Source of the DNA: Pseudoalteromonas piscicida | Lineage (GTDB): Bacteria; Pseudomonadota; Gammaproteobacteria; Enterobacterales; Alteromonadaceae | Direction: 5' to 3' | Length of the DNA: 64,000 nt | Assembly (NCBI RefSeq): GCF_000238315.3 | Contig: NZ_CP011924.1 | Coordinates: forward strand, 2,609,501-2,673,500 | Shown here: one piece after another, positions 55,201-64,000 of the stretch | How positions within the stretch are numbered: the stretch's first letter is position 1 | How the letters are laid out: each line of letters opens with the position of its first letter | Program-made: the position numbers and the translations under genes | The notes under the pieces: generated by a model | The model's input: only the letters and a program-made list of their open reading frames with translations | What the model was told of the DNA's origin: nothing | The model's database searches: none

Positions 55201-56697
55201 ATGAACAGAGTATTAATACAGCTGAGCGGGTTAATATTATTAACCATGCTCTCTGGGTGTAAAAGCAGTAGCAGTCCACAGGTGAGCAGGCAAGCCATTT
55301 TGTCGGCTCTCACTCAAGTGCCCGTAGAAAAGCCAGTCACGCCTCCTGCTATAGTTGAGGTAAAACCACCCAAAGCCACTACTGTTAAAGCCCCTCTCAG
55401 AGACGATGATTTATGGCAACACATACGCCAAAAGCTCAGTTTTAATACTGCACCTCACCCAAGACTTGATAAGCGCATAAAATGGTATTTATCATAGCCT
55501 AATTATCTCAATGTGGTAAATAGGCGCGCCGCTCCCTACTTTTATCACGTAGTAAAAAAGGTAGAACGCAAAAGCCTTCCTATTGAAATCGCATTACTTC
55601 CTTTTGTCGAAAGTGACTTTAGACCAAAAGCAAAATCGCAACAAAATGCTGTTGGAGTTTGGCAGCTAGTGGATGCCACTGCCTACCATTTCGGCATCAA
55701 GAAAGATGAATGGTATGACGGTCGACAGGATGTGTTAGCATCGACCGACGCCGCGCTTGATTATTTGCTGTACTTGCATGAACGCTTTGATGGCGACTGG
55801 CTACACGCGCTTGCAGCCTACAATAGTGGTGAAGGGCGCGTCAAAAAGGCCATCGCAAAAAATAAAAAAACAGGAAAGTCGACCCACTTTTGGCATTTAA
55901 CATTACCAAAAGAAACTGCAGACTACGTGCCCAAACTCTTAGCGCTCAGCCACTTACTAAAAACCTCACCCAAGGGTTTTAAGATACCAAGTTTGCCCAA
56001 TAAAGCCACTACGTCGATACTTGATATTGGACAGCAATTTGACGTCAATCAACTGGCTAAACTCAGTGGCATCAAAAAGCGTCAACTATACGCACTCAAT
56101 CAAGGGATCTTAAAACATAGAAGCTCTCCAAACGGTCCGCACAAAGTGTTATTACCGTTATCCGAGCAAGCATTATTGAAAAGTGCATTTTTCAGGGAAA
56201 ACTTCAGCCAAGGCTACACAGTCAAAGCCAACGACACACTCTACCGCATCGCATTAAATGCGGGGATGAGTGTTAGTGCACTGAAAGCGCTAAACAATAA
56301 GCGCTCTGATTTGATCCGAGTTGGCGAAAAGCTATTAGTTTCCGAGAGTAATGAGCAGTTAGATTTACTCGTCGACTATGATGTAAGCCCTTATATTAAA
56401 GAAATAAAAGCCAAACCCATACCTCAAGTGGAACATCACCACACCATAAAACAAGGTGAGTCATTGTGGACAATCAGCCGTCACTACAAGGTCGCGGTAA
56501 AAGATTTATTAAATTGGAATTCACTCACGGCACAGAGTCTATTAAAACCGGGCAAAGTGTTAATGGTATTTTTACCGGCTCCTGCTGCGCCAAAAAGCAA
56601 TAAGACTCAACCAGCTAGCTCCTCAATCTCTAGCATTGAAGCGCTCCAATCAATACTGCGCCATGGCAAACCAAAGCAAGGTGAGAGCCCAAATTAA
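55201..56697 (+). pseudogene. mltD: Membrane-bound lytic murein transglycosylase D, interrupted by in-frame TAG
   Basis: One frame of 499 codons with a single internal stop, TAG at 55495-55497 (after IKWYLS). Before it is a lipoprotein signal (LTMLSGC) and the DDLWQHIRQK segment; after it PNYLNVVNRRAAPYFYHVV continues exactly where MltD should (the usual sequence is WYLxHPxYL). The catalytic Glu is in LLPFVESDFRP, with NSGEGRV, and two LysM domains follow (YTVKANDTLYRIA and HTIKQGESLWTIS). One C-to-T change (CAG to TAG) would explain the stop. The enzyme would be lost unless the stop is suppressed or re-initiated at the GTG at 55513; the latter product lacks the signal peptide. Confidence 0.88.
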
Positions 56698-56798
56698 AGG
56701 GATAGACTTGCGTCCGAGAAGCGCACTCACGTAAACTACACGCTTTACAGGTGGATGCTAAATGGCGTCACCGAATACTATTTATTTAAGGTTTACTT

Positions 56799-57287
56799 AT
56801 GCAAATTGCAAAGAACACAGTGGTAGAGTTTCACTACACACTTCACGAAGGTGACAGCCAAATCGAATCAAGCAAAGAAGGCGAGCCACTAAACTACCTG
56901 CACGGTACTGAAGGCATGCTACCAGGTCTTGAAAGTGAACTTGAAGGTAAAACCGGTGGCGATAGCTTTACGGTAACCTTAACGCCTGAGCAAGCTTATG
57001 GCGAATATCAAGAAGGTCTAGTACAGCGCATTCCTATTAAGCACCTTCAAGGTATTGGTGACAGCAAAGTTTGGAAGCCAGGCATGACTGCTATTGTCGA
57101 TTCAAACCAAGGTCGTCATCAGGTTAAGGTAGTAAAAGTAGGACGCTTTAATGCGGACTGCGACTTAAACCACCCATTTGCAGGCAAAACACTAACGTTT
57201 GATGTTGAGATCCTTTCTGTACGCGAAGCAACTGCAGAAGAAATTTCACATGGTCACGTACACGCTGCTGGCGGCTGCGGACACTAA
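56799..57287 (+). CDS. slyD: FKBP-type peptidyl-prolyl isomerase SlyD-like
   Basis: 162-aa cytoplasmic chaperone with peptidyl-prolyl isomerase activity and Ni binding. It starts [19 protein letters not shown], contains [20 protein letters not shown] (FKBP half and IF-domain boundary), and the IF domain follows. The C-terminal metal tail [12 protein letters not shown] is a short His/Cys-rich tail as in SlyD. The stop is 2 nt before the SDR start, so co-transcription is likely. Confidence 0.93.
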   Translation: MQIAKNTVVEFHYTLHEGDSQIESSKEGEPLNYLHGTEGMLPGLESELEGKTGGDSFTVTLTPEQAYGEYQEGLVQRIPIKHLQGIGDSKVWKPGMTAIVDSNQGRHQVKVVKVGRFNADCDLNHPFAGKTLTFDVEILSVREATAEEISHGHVHAAGGCGH

Positions 57288-57289
57288 TT

Positions 57290-58018
57290 ATGAACCAAGT
57301 TGCCATCGTTACCGGTGGCAGCTTTGGCATTGGCGCCGCCATTGTCAACAAGCTGCTATCGCAACAATACACCGTTTATAACCTCGATATTCAGCCCAGT
57401 GAACAAGGGATTTTTCGCCATTGTGACGTCAGTAAAGTCGCCGATGTAAAAGCAACAATTGCAGATATAGTCGCAGAAACAGGGAAAATAGATGCGCTCG
57501 TTTCAAACGCGGGGAAGCATCTGAGTGCTACAATCGAAGATACCGACGAAGCCACATTTGATGCCCTTTTTGCATTGAATGTGAAAGGCGCTTATGCTGC
57601 CATTCAAGCCGTATTACCAAGCATGAAATCACAAGGTAGCGGTAGCATCGTATTGATGTCTTCGGATCAGGCCGTTATTGGTAAACCTAACTCCTTCGCT
57701 TACAACCTGTCTAAATGTGCGCTTGCTTCGATGGCGAAAACCACAGCATTGGATTACGCCAAATTTAACATTCGCGCGAATGCAGTGTGCCCTGGCACAA
57801 TTGAAACTCCATTATTCCATCATGCCATTGATAGTTACTGCGCACGTAGCGGCGCTGATAAAGCGGAAATCGTTGCAGAAGAAGCCCAGTTACAGCCGTT
57901 GGGTAGATTAGGGCAGCCGCAAGAGGTTGCAGCGCTGGTCGCTTTCTTGCTAAGTGAAGATGCGAGTTTTATTACAGGTAGCCTGCAAAGCATTGATGGC
58001 GGTTATACCGCACAGTAA
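57290..58018 (+). CDS. Short-chain dehydrogenase/reductase
   Basis: 242-aa NAD(P)-dependent oxidoreductase with the Rossmann loop [12 protein letters not shown] at residue 8, NAG (VSNAGKHLS), active-site Ser (VLMSSDQA) and the catalytic YNLSK near residue 142. The substrate is unknown. The next gene is a fuconolactonase-like amidohydrolase, so a sugar-acid/lactone pathway is conceivable, as in L-fucose oxidation, but this is inference. Confidence 0.9.
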   Translation: MNQVAIVTGGSFGIGAAIVNKLLSQQYTVYNLDIQPSEQGIFRHCDVSKVADVKATIADIVAETGKIDALVSNAGKHLSATIEDTDEATFDALFALNVKGAYAAIQAVLPSMKSQGSGSIVLMSSDQAVIGKPNSFAYNLSKCALASMAKTTALDYAKFNIRANAVCPGTIETPLFHHAIDSYCARSGADKAEIVAEEAQLQPLGRLGQPQEVAALVAFLLSEDASFITGSLQSIDGGYTAQ

Positions 58019-58032
58019 AAAAGGAATGCGTG

Positions 58033-58866
58033 ATGAGTCTGAGAGTTATTGATAGCCACCTACACTTTTTCGATTTAGCGTTAGGACAATATTCTTGGCT
58101 CAAGCACAACCCGCCCGCTTGGCCTAATCTGGAAAAAATAAGACAGAACCATACCCTTACAAGTCTTCCCCAACATTCACAGTTTACACTCGAAGCCTTA
58201 GTGCATGTGGAAGCCGGTTTTGATAATCAAAATCCCATCAACGAATTACATTGGTTAAATCAGGAACTGGGCAGCTTTCCTTTTAAAGCCGTCGGTTATG
58301 CCCCCATCAACGCGACTCCTGAGCAATTTAGCGCAGCCATAGCGCATTTAGCACATCCTCACCTAGTGGCGATAAGAGACATCACCGAAGGCAGTGACAG
58401 CCAACGTTTATCCGCGCCTTTCGTGCTCGAAAATCTCACTTGTCTTGCCGAGCACGGACTACATTTTGAGGCGCAATTAGAATTTAAACAAAGCGAAAAA
58501 GTCGACCTTTTATTACAACTTGCAGAACAAGAAGCTGATTTAAAAATCGTATTTAACCATGCAGGGTTTATTGACGCTACCAGCCCTTGTACAGATATAT
58601 TAAGGCGCATTGAAGCGCTTAATAATGTCATGATTAAGTGCTCTGGCCACGAAATGTTAGGAAATCCACTCACACTCTCTAAGTGGCTTACTCACTTAAT
58701 CACACATGCGGGAGAAGAGAGCCTAATGCTAGGTTCGAATTATCCGGTTTCTCTTATGCAAAAAAGCTATTGGCAAATATGGCAGGACTATCTTGACGTA
58801 ATAGGCATATCGTCAACTTGGCATAAACTCAGCCGAGACAATGCTAAAAGTTGCTATGGATTATGA
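58033..58866 (+). CDS. Amidohydrolase family 2 protein, L-fuconolactonase-like
   Basis: 277 aa of the COG3618 type. N-terminal metal motif DSHLHFFDL (residues 8-16, HxH), FEAQLEF near residue 155, VFNHAGF and SNYPVSL near the C-terminus (place of the Asp ligand: LGSNYP has Asn where most members have Asp). AAGGA lies 7 nt before the ATG at 58033, so this start was chosen over the GTG at 58030. It is coupled to the SDR gene (14 nt). The enzyme probably opens a sugar lactone, but the Asp-to-Asn change could affect activity. Confidence 0.82.
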   Translation: MSLRVIDSHLHFFDLALGQYSWLKHNPPAWPNLEKIRQNHTLTSLPQHSQFTLEALVHVEAGFDNQNPINELHWLNQELGSFPFKAVGYAPINATPEQFSAAIAHLAHPHLVAIRDITEGSDSQRLSAPFVLENLTCLAEHGLHFEAQLEFKQSEKVDLLLQLAEQEADLKIVFNHAGFIDATSPCTDILRRIEALNNVMIKCSGHEMLGNPLTLSKWLTHLITHAGEESLMLGSNYPVSLMQKSYWQIWQDYLDVIGISSTWHKLSRDNAKSCYGL

Positions 58867-59631
58867 GCGGATCTGGACGAGATCGTAAGCAACTAGCTCA
58901 GGTACTATACGCTGTAGTTTTTCTTCCGTTTGATCTAAGGTGTTTAAGCACTCGCAATATTCTGCCGCTTTTTCTTCTAATTGATGGGCCTTTTTCTGCA
59001 GCGATTTATCTATCTCTTTCGAAATAATCTCCATGCGTTGCCCCATATCGTTAATGCGATCTTCGATATTCCCTTCGCGAGATTTAAATGCATCCCCCAA
59101 AGAGACTAAAATAGAGCCCAACGAACCATGAACAGCAGAGTGAATTTTTTGGCTGATCTCTTTAGTAAAGAAATCATCAATTTTAGAAAGTGACTGTGGT
59201 GCGATAAAAAAGAAATCATCTCCACGCTTAAACTTATCCATCAGCGCACGTTCAACGTATTGCAACTGCGTTTTGAGCACTTCAGGTTCTTTGTCGGACA
59301 TCCCCTCAACTACTTGCTCAATTGCACTCAACCCAAGGTTGACGCCATCGGTCGCCAGATTAACCAGCTCAGGAACGGTATCCCGTATTCCTAAAGAATA
59401 CTCGCGCACCACTTTCTCCCCTTCCTGATCTAACTCAATCCAGCGGCCTAAAATAAAAAGCTGACTATCATTGTTGATTTGAATTCGGGTCTGACCATCA
59501 TCAACGATACGAATTTCGTTGTCAGTGATGATAAGACCATGCCCAAGTTCAACATCGCACTTATTGTTAGCATAAGCAGAAGACGTAAATACGGCACAAG
59601 ACAAGGCTATCGCGCTGAGTAATCGATTCAT
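58861..59631 (-). CDS. DUF2884 (YggN-like) secreted protein
   Basis: 256-aa protein with signal peptide (MNRLLSAIALSCAVFTSSAYA). Residues 25-90 show the DUF2884/YggN pattern: CDVELGHGLIITDNEIRIVDDGQ then REYSLGIRDTVPELV. The rest is helical and charged. Good ribosome-binding site (GGAGG). The last 6 bp overlap the amidohydrolase gene end. Function unknown; located in the periplasm by signal peptide. Confidence 0.85.
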   Translation of the reverse strand: MNRLLSAIALSCAVFTSSAYANNKCDVELGHGLIITDNEIRIVDDGQTRIQINNDSQLFILGRWIELDQEGEKVVREYSLGIRDTVPELVNLATDGVNLGLSAIEQVVEGMSDKEPEVLKTQLQYVERALMDKFKRGDDFFFIAPQSLSKIDDFFTKEISQKIHSAVHGSLGSILVSLGDAFKSREGNIEDRINDMGQRMEIISKEIDKSLQKKAHQLEEKAAEYCECLNTLDQTEEKLQRIVPELVAYDLVQIRS

Positions 59632-59807
59632 ATGGCCTCCTGTGTGCAGAATGTAAGACGGGAAAGGGGTGCTTCGGAGAGTACCAAAAGATCAAACAAT
59701 CCCAAAGCCATTTTAGACGGATGAAAGTAACAAGCTATGTCTGACTGACAATATTAGAAATCCATACCCGTTAGAGTCAAAGGCAGTAGCAATAACACTA
59801 ATAAGGG

Positions 59808-60311
59808 CTATTGATAGTATCTCACTAACCTGACAAAGGCATCCGCTGTTTTAATAGTTGGATTATTTTTACCATCAGCAAACTGATACACCCAAGCAAA
59901 CTGAGGTTGGCTAGTTTGGGTCGTAGCCGACCAATAATTATTACTTTTGGTCGTTGGAAATACCGTTATGTTTATTGCTGGAGTCACACACTCATGATAC
60001 ACAATACTGGCTAGTTCTTTAACGTTGGGCACTTGCCAATCTGTAAACCCTGCAAATTGGTCTTCGTTGGCAACCATCAATGCCTGTTGCCAAGTAAGTT
60101 GCTGAGCATTGTCTTCACAGCTTTGAGAAGTCGCGTTATAACTTTGCCCAAAGTTGCAGCGCTGCCACATTAATCCCGTTTGGCTATCCAGCACAGTACC
60201 GTTGCTGTTTATCGTATAGCGGCTGGTATTAGAGCTGGTACCAACGCAAGTTTGCGCTTGGCAAACAGCCGTGAATGACAAAGTAAATAGTATAGTTGCA
60301 ATAATTTTCAT
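59808..60311 (-). CDS. Secreted DUF1566 domain protein
   Basis: 167 aa, signal peptide MKIIATILFTLSFTAVCQA. The rest is a single DUF1566 (Lcl C-terminal) domain with VLDSQTGLMWQRCNFG, FAGFTDWQVPNVKELASIV, NNYWSATTQ and the closing FVRLVR. Cysteines probably form disulfides. It is 10 nt downstream of the larger DUF1566 lipoprotein gene, so the two are probably one operon. Confidence 0.85.
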   Translation of the reverse strand: MKIIATILFTLSFTAVCQAQTCVGTSSNTSRYTINSNGTVLDSQTGLMWQRCNFGQSYNATSQSCEDNAQQLTWQQALMVANEDQFAGFTDWQVPNVKELASIVYHECVTPAINITVFPTTKSNNYWSATTQTSQPQFAWVYQFADGKNNPTIKTADAFVRLVRYYQ

Positions 60312-60321
60312 ACCACGCTCC

Positions 60322-62007
60322 CTAAGGATTCCTTACCAACCTAACAAATGCGCTGCTAGACTTTTCTACTGCAAAATCATTGCCCGTATCCATGTCGATA
60401 ACATAAGCTCTTCTCAGCGTGCCTCCAGTACCATCTAAACTCGACTGCAAGGTCCAGTAATAGCGATGACCAAGCGTGGTTGTGCTAGGTAAGTTAGGGA
60501 AAAGCGCTTCATCTATCACCGCAGTACTTGCATTGCCGTAATCAAGTAGCCCAAGTAGTTCCATATAAGTTGGTAAGCGCCAATTGTTACCACCGCAGTA
60601 ACTTTGCTCTCCAACGGCAGGGTTATTCACTTCATCAATCAAAGCTTGAATACCACAGTGGCTATCCTGCGGGCAGGTTGTATTTGCTGCAGCCTGCACA
60701 CTCCCCTCAGCAATCGCCCCGTCTACCTCAACATACCAGGTATAACTATTTTGTGCGTTGCGAGAAGAAGTATTTGGTAATGTACCCGAACTTGCTTCCT
60801 TTACTTCCCAAATAAGTCCTGTGACGTTATCACGAACACAAGCAAAGTCCGTAGCGTCATCAGGCAATTCATCCGCAAAGCGATTTAGTTTGGTGAAGTC
60901 AAAACCTGCTCGCCCACTGCCTTCTTTCGCCACCTGAGTGGCAAAATTATCACGCCCACGCTGCGCATCTTGAGCCGAAAACTGCGTCATACTGCAGGTG
61001 ATCACATCCGTATTGTTAAAACATGCAGTTTGGCCACTATCGTTTAGTTTACCTAATGGCTTTTTCTCGATATCAATGCGCACGTTGTCAGTAGCAGAGC
61101 GGTTTTGCGAGTCAGTAACAGTCAGCTCAAATTCCACTTGCGACAAAATATTTTGATCTGGTGCATTAAACGTTGTTGAACACCCGGTAACAGAACTTAA
61201 CGCTATCTGAGTGCCAGACGTCACCTGCCGCCATACACACTGTTTCTGACCAGATACAGTATCACTGTTTGAACCGTCAAGCGTGACCTCATCAAACTCT
61301 TGCACTTGCTGGTCGCTCCCAGCATCTGCCACTACCACATCCGAATTCGCAAGTAGCCCGAGGGTAAACTGGGTACTGGCTTGTCCGCCTTCATCATCGG
61401 TAACCGTCAACTGCCAGATTGACGCCTGAGAGGTAGCCAATAATGGATGAACAAAAGATAAAGTAGCCGTATTCAACCCCGTTGGCTGTATTGTTGTGGG
61501 ACCACTTACTTGCTGCCACTGATAAGCAACCACTTGTCCATTTTCATCTGGATCGGAAGAGCCTGCGCCACTTAGGACGATAGTGTCTTTATATTTGGCT
61601 GGTAGTGTTTCCGGTGCACTTTGGCTGATACTTGGTATAGGTAATTGATTGTTAGATTTGATAGCAACCGTCACTTGGTCGCTTGCAAGACTGCCATCAG
61701 GCGCAACATAATCAACCTGAATAAGTAAATTGACATCGGCTTTAATATCCGGAGCAACAAAAGCGGCTTGTTGCTCCGTAATTGGAAATTCACTGACGTT
61801 TGCACCAGAGATAACTTGCCAGTTAAAAGTACCACCTGCGGGTGATGCTTGTGCATTCAAGGTAACTTCTGTTTTTTCAGTTACTTGGACATCAGCACCC
61901 GCGTTAACCGATGCGCTGACTTGGCTCGGTTCATCACTCCCAGAGCCTCCGCCACAACCCGTTAATATTAACGCAAGTACAACCCAACTTCCCTTGAATG
62001 CATTCAT
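60322..62007 (-). CDS. PKD/Ig-like repeat lipoprotein with C-terminal DUF1566 domain
   Basis: 561-aa surface protein. The signal peptide ends in the lipobox LTGC followed by GGGSGSDEP, a Gly-rich linker. About residues 35-315 hold three Ig/PKD-like beta repeats of roughly 90 residues (NAGADVQVTEKTEVTLNA, SQSAPETLPAKYKDTIVLSG, DAGSDQQVQEFDEVTLDG). The C-terminal 200 residues are a DUF1566 domain (TGLIWEVKE, NWRLPTYMELLGLLDYGN, FVRLVRNP). Such proteins are probably outer-membrane or surface adhesins; the ligand is unknown. Operon with the small DUF1566 gene. Confidence 0.88.
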   Translation of the reverse strand: MNAFKGSWVVLALILTGCGGGSGSDEPSQVSASVNAGADVQVTEKTEVTLNAQASPAGGTFNWQVISGANVSEFPITEQQAAFVAPDIKADVNLLIQVDYVAPDGSLASDQVTVAIKSNNQLPIPSISQSAPETLPAKYKDTIVLSGAGSSDPDENGQVVAYQWQQVSGPTTIQPTGLNTATLSFVHPLLATSQASIWQLTVTDDEGGQASTQFTLGLLANSDVVVADAGSDQQVQEFDEVTLDGSNSDTVSGQKQCVWRQVTSGTQIALSSVTGCSTTFNAPDQNILSQVEFELTVTDSQNRSATDNVRIDIEKKPLGKLNDSGQTACFNNTDVITCSMTQFSAQDAQRGRDNFATQVAKEGSGRAGFDFTKLNRFADELPDDATDFACVRDNVTGLIWEVKEASSGTLPNTSSRNAQNSYTWYVEVDGAIAEGSVQAAANTTCPQDSHCGIQALIDEVNNPAVGEQSYCGGNNWRLPTYMELLGLLDYGNASTAVIDEALFPNLPSTTTLGHRYYWTLQSSLDGTGGTLRRAYVIDMDTGNDFAVEKSSSAFVRLVRNP

Positions 62008-62022
62008 ATTATTCCTTATGAA

Positions 62023-62355
62023 TTATAGATAACTCTCTTGATGTATTCGCACGAACAACTTAGTGCCAATTTTACTGTAATCTATTTTGTATTCTCGACC
62101 GTCTAAAGCCTGAATAAACAGCAACCGTTTTACTTCACCAAATACATCAATACTCGAAACGTGGACGACCTCTAAATAACGCTCTTTAGCTTCTCTTCGA
62201 TTTCTAGGTAAGTCTTCCTTAAAAGGCACCAAACCATTTGCAGTCACCTTGATTTTTGGGTGTGCTTCACCATTTACAATCACAAGATCTAACTTCTTCT
62301 CTTTGTGAATAATGGTATTACGCCCACTTTTAATATAGGCCGTTTCTAAGCTCAT
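62023..62355 (-). CDS. Hypothetical protein
   Basis: 110-aa soluble protein of no recognised family. It is basic in the middle (PRNRREAKERY), with a C-terminal beta pattern. It starts 22 nt after the upstream DUF2982-like gene (minus strand) and its stop lies 15 nt before the PKD lipoprotein start, so it may belong to the same transcript. Confidence 0.65.
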   Translation of the reverse strand: MSLETAYIKSGRNTIIHKEKKLDLVIVNGEAHPKIKVTANGLVPFKEDLPRNRREAKERYLEVVHVSSIDVFGEVKRLLFIQALDGREYKIDYSKIGTKLFVRIHQESYL

Positions 62356-62377
62356 ATTGGTGTATCCTGTTACATCT

Positions 62378-63097
62378 TCAGTAGGTGGTTTGTTCTTCTA
62401 ACAATGCTTTTACCACCTCTTTAGGGTTAAGTTTCCAGCGGTTTAACATGACTGAAAATTGCCAAATATCCCTGTCTAAGGCAGTCGCGGGGATCAATAA
62501 ATCATATCCCGTCACTGTCTTTAAATTATCCATCCGGTTTGCAAACATTGCCATTAAACCAGTATATTCTTTTCCCGCCTTGGAGCGAAAAACGGTTTCT
62601 TCTATCAACCATTCAGATGGGCAGTTGCCATTTTCACAATGCATTTTAACAGCTTGTAAAAAAATATGCCGCTGCTCGATCAATAATTTACCCGCAAGTC
62701 TAGGTGTTAAATTTAATAAAAACGCATCAATATCATTAAGTTTAATACCAACTGCATTTAACTCAAGTGTTTCAACACCTTGTTGAACTTTGGGAATGCC
62801 GCTGGAATGGAAGTTTACAATGGATAGCAGCCAAGCTCCATATTTATGCACATACCTAAACTCTTGTTCTGTAAAATATAAACTAAAATATGGTTGCTGA
62901 CTTTTGAGAAAGCCAACAAAAATAGCCACTAACATGGCGCTGGCAAGAAATATTTCTACAATAGTAATAGCTGTACCACGCAAGTTGACAAAAAGCATGA
63001 TAACAACCAATCCAATTGCACCAACCAGCATAAATTCAACGCCATTGCGGTCAGCGGTTGCACGTAGTTTTGCTTCAAGCATGTGTATACCAGACAT
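62378..63097 (-). CDS. DUF2982-like membrane protein
   Basis: 239 aa. Two N-terminal transmembrane helices (EFMLVGAIGLVVIMLFVNLRG and IVEIFLASAMLVAIFVGFL) precede a cytoplasmic domain with the pattern YVHKYGAWLL, GIKLNDIDAFL, LTPRLAGKLLIEQRHIFLQ and MFANRM, which I associate with DUF2982 of Alteromonadales/Vibrionales. Start not decided: 63082 (MLEAKLRATA) is equally possible; neither has a clear ribosome-binding site. Function unknown. Confidence 0.65.
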   Translation of the reverse strand: MSGIHMLEAKLRATADRNGVEFMLVGAIGLVVIMLFVNLRGTAITIVEIFLASAMLVAIFVGFLKSQQPYFSLYFTEQEFRYVHKYGAWLLSIVNFHSSGIPKVQQGVETLELNAVGIKLNDIDAFLLNLTPRLAGKLLIEQRHIFLQAVKMHCENGNCPSEWLIEETVFRSKAGKEYTGLMAMFANRMDNLKTVTGYDLLIPATALDRDIWQFSVMLNRWKLNPKEVVKALLEEQTTY

Positions 63098-63310
63098 AAA
63101 AGATGTACATGATGATCGCCCATGCGACTAATTTACGTATTGTGATGCATCGTTTACATGAATGACTGTGTTTCATAATATTTAATTTAGGTACAAACAC
63201 TTAAATTGAATTACATTTTCGTTTAATGCACAAATTTACAGGATATGCCGTCGACTTTGTTAGCCTTTAATTTTGTAAACTAGAGACAAATTATAATCTG
63301 GGTCACTTTT

Positions 63311-64000
63311 ATGCGTCATCAATCAGGAAAAGCACTGTTTCCTTTTATCATTGTAGTGCTAGTCGTCATCAGCGGCTATTTATATTTACCAGCCTCGGAA
63401 GGCAAAATGAGTGGCAACTCGGCACCCGTAACCTCCGTTCAAGCTCATACCGTAACCAAAGAGGAACGTATTATTGCTGTTCACTCTATTGGTTCCGCCA
63501 GAGCAAATCAAGCTATCAACGTGAGTAGCGCCCAAAGCGACTATGTGGCAGCCCTATATTTCGATGACGGAGACGTAGTAAAAAAAGGCGATCAGCTAGT
63601 CCAGTTGCGTGATGCCGAAGAGAAACTCGATATCGAAGCGCTGAAAGTGACGCTAAAGGAAGAAATTAGACAACTAAACCGCCTTAAAGACCTCGCAAAA
63701 ACTCAATCGGCGGCTCGCTCTCAACTAGAAGCGCAATCAGCAAAGGTAGACACCTTAACTGCACAATTAGAAGCCACCAAAACAAAACTCGCCGAGATGA
63801 CCATTTATGCGCCATTTGATGGATTATTGGGTACTCGAAATGTCTCTATCGGTAGCTTCGTAAACAACAATACAGTGATCACCACACTCGATGACATTAG
63901 CATCATTAAAGTGGATTTTCAGGTACCAGAAAAATACCTAGCGCAACTACAACTTGGTATGCAAGTGAATGCACAAAGCGAAGCTTACCCAGAGCAACTA
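63311..64000 (+). CDS. RND efflux periplasmic adaptor (HlyD/MFP family), 3' truncated by window edge
   Basis: 230 codons to the window end without a stop. N-terminal membrane anchor (FPFIIVVLVVISGYLYLPA) followed by the membrane-fusion-protein pattern: barrel/lipoyl half VHSIGSARANQAINV, ALYFDDGDVVKKGDQLVQLRD, an alpha-hairpin (about 90-150, EAQSAKVDTLTAQLEATKTKL) and the second lipoyl half IYAPFDGLLGTRNVSIGSFV. It should pair with an inner-membrane RND pump gene downstream of the window. Substrate cannot be predicted. Confidence 0.93.
   Translation, partial: MRHQSGKALFPFIIVVLVVISGYLYLPASEGKMSGNSAPVTSVQAHTVTKEERIIAVHSIGSARANQAINVSSAQSDYVAALYFDDGDVVKKGDQLVQLRDAEEKLDIEALKVTLKEEIRQLNRLKDLAKTQSAARSQLEAQSAKVDTLTAQLEATKTKLAEMTIYAPFDGLLGTRNVSIGSFVNNNTVITTLDDISIIKVDFQVPEKYLAQLQLGMQVNAQSEAYPEQL

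Overview
The window looks like a chromosomal segment of a marine gammaproteobacterium of the Alteromonadales, most like Pseudoalteromonas. This is inferred from gene content and order (prmA-dusB-fis, purH/purD, queA-tgt-yajC-secD-secF, pstCAB-phoU, ppk-ppx), the moderately AT-rich composition, the many c-di-GMP proteins and the DUF families present. No tRNA, rRNA, CRISPR array or complete transposase gene was seen. Most of the window is core genome; the accessory material is concentrated at about 19.7-20.7 kb and 50.3-52.6 kb.

Layout. 1-8.5 kb: 3' part of rpoD, prmA, the dusB-fis operon, purH, a lipoprotein methyltransferase and purD, nearly all separated by clear intrinsic terminators. 8.5-17.9 kb: a DUF2797 protein, a CBS-PAS-GGDEF-EAL protein, an HDAC-family deacetylase, a serine hydrolase, an unknown/LysE/GGCT operon, a CHMI-like isomerase and rsuA. 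18-23.4 kb: a chemoreceptor, then a small cluster not in the supplied long-ORF set: a 41-codon peptide with a double-glycine leader, a 48-codon membrane protein and an overlapping membrane protein (possibly one frameshifted gene), then a solute-binding protein and an EAL-CBS-GGDEF protein. 23.4-29.7 kb: a lipoprotein behind a strong Fur box, then secF, secD, yajC, tgt and queA. 30-36 kb: a REC-REC-PAS-GGDEF-EAL protein, an ECF sigma/anti-sigma/coiled-coil protein operon, and oxyR.

36-48.3 kb is a phosphate block: pit with its DUF47 partner, pstC-pstA-pstB-phoU, a gcvR-like gene, and ppk-ppx. Both pstC and ppk have a PhoB-type 7-4-7 box exactly 10 nt upstream of a -10 element, so uptake and polyphosphate turnover appear to share phosphate-starvation control. 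pstS and phoBR are not in the window.

49.8-52.6 kb carries a perfect 1017-bp tandem duplication that copies a phnA-like gene, the C-terminus of a neighbouring solute-binding protein and 61 bp of a TA-flanked MITE. The intact MITE sits in the loop of what was a terminator shared by phnA and rlmJ. 53.6-58.9 kb: a TIGR02449 protein, zapA, a degenerate metallo-beta-lactamase-like protein, mltD interrupted by one in-frame TAG, slyD, and an SDR/amidohydrolase pair. 58.9-64 kb: a DUF2884 protein, two DUF1566 proteins (one a PKD-type lipoprotein), two hypotheticals and the 5' part of an RND adaptor gene that runs off the window.

Four c-di-GMP domain proteins lie within 40 kb, which suggests heavy investment in surface/motility signalling. 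The best candidate for something undescribed is the double-glycine peptide cluster at 19.8-20.7 kb.
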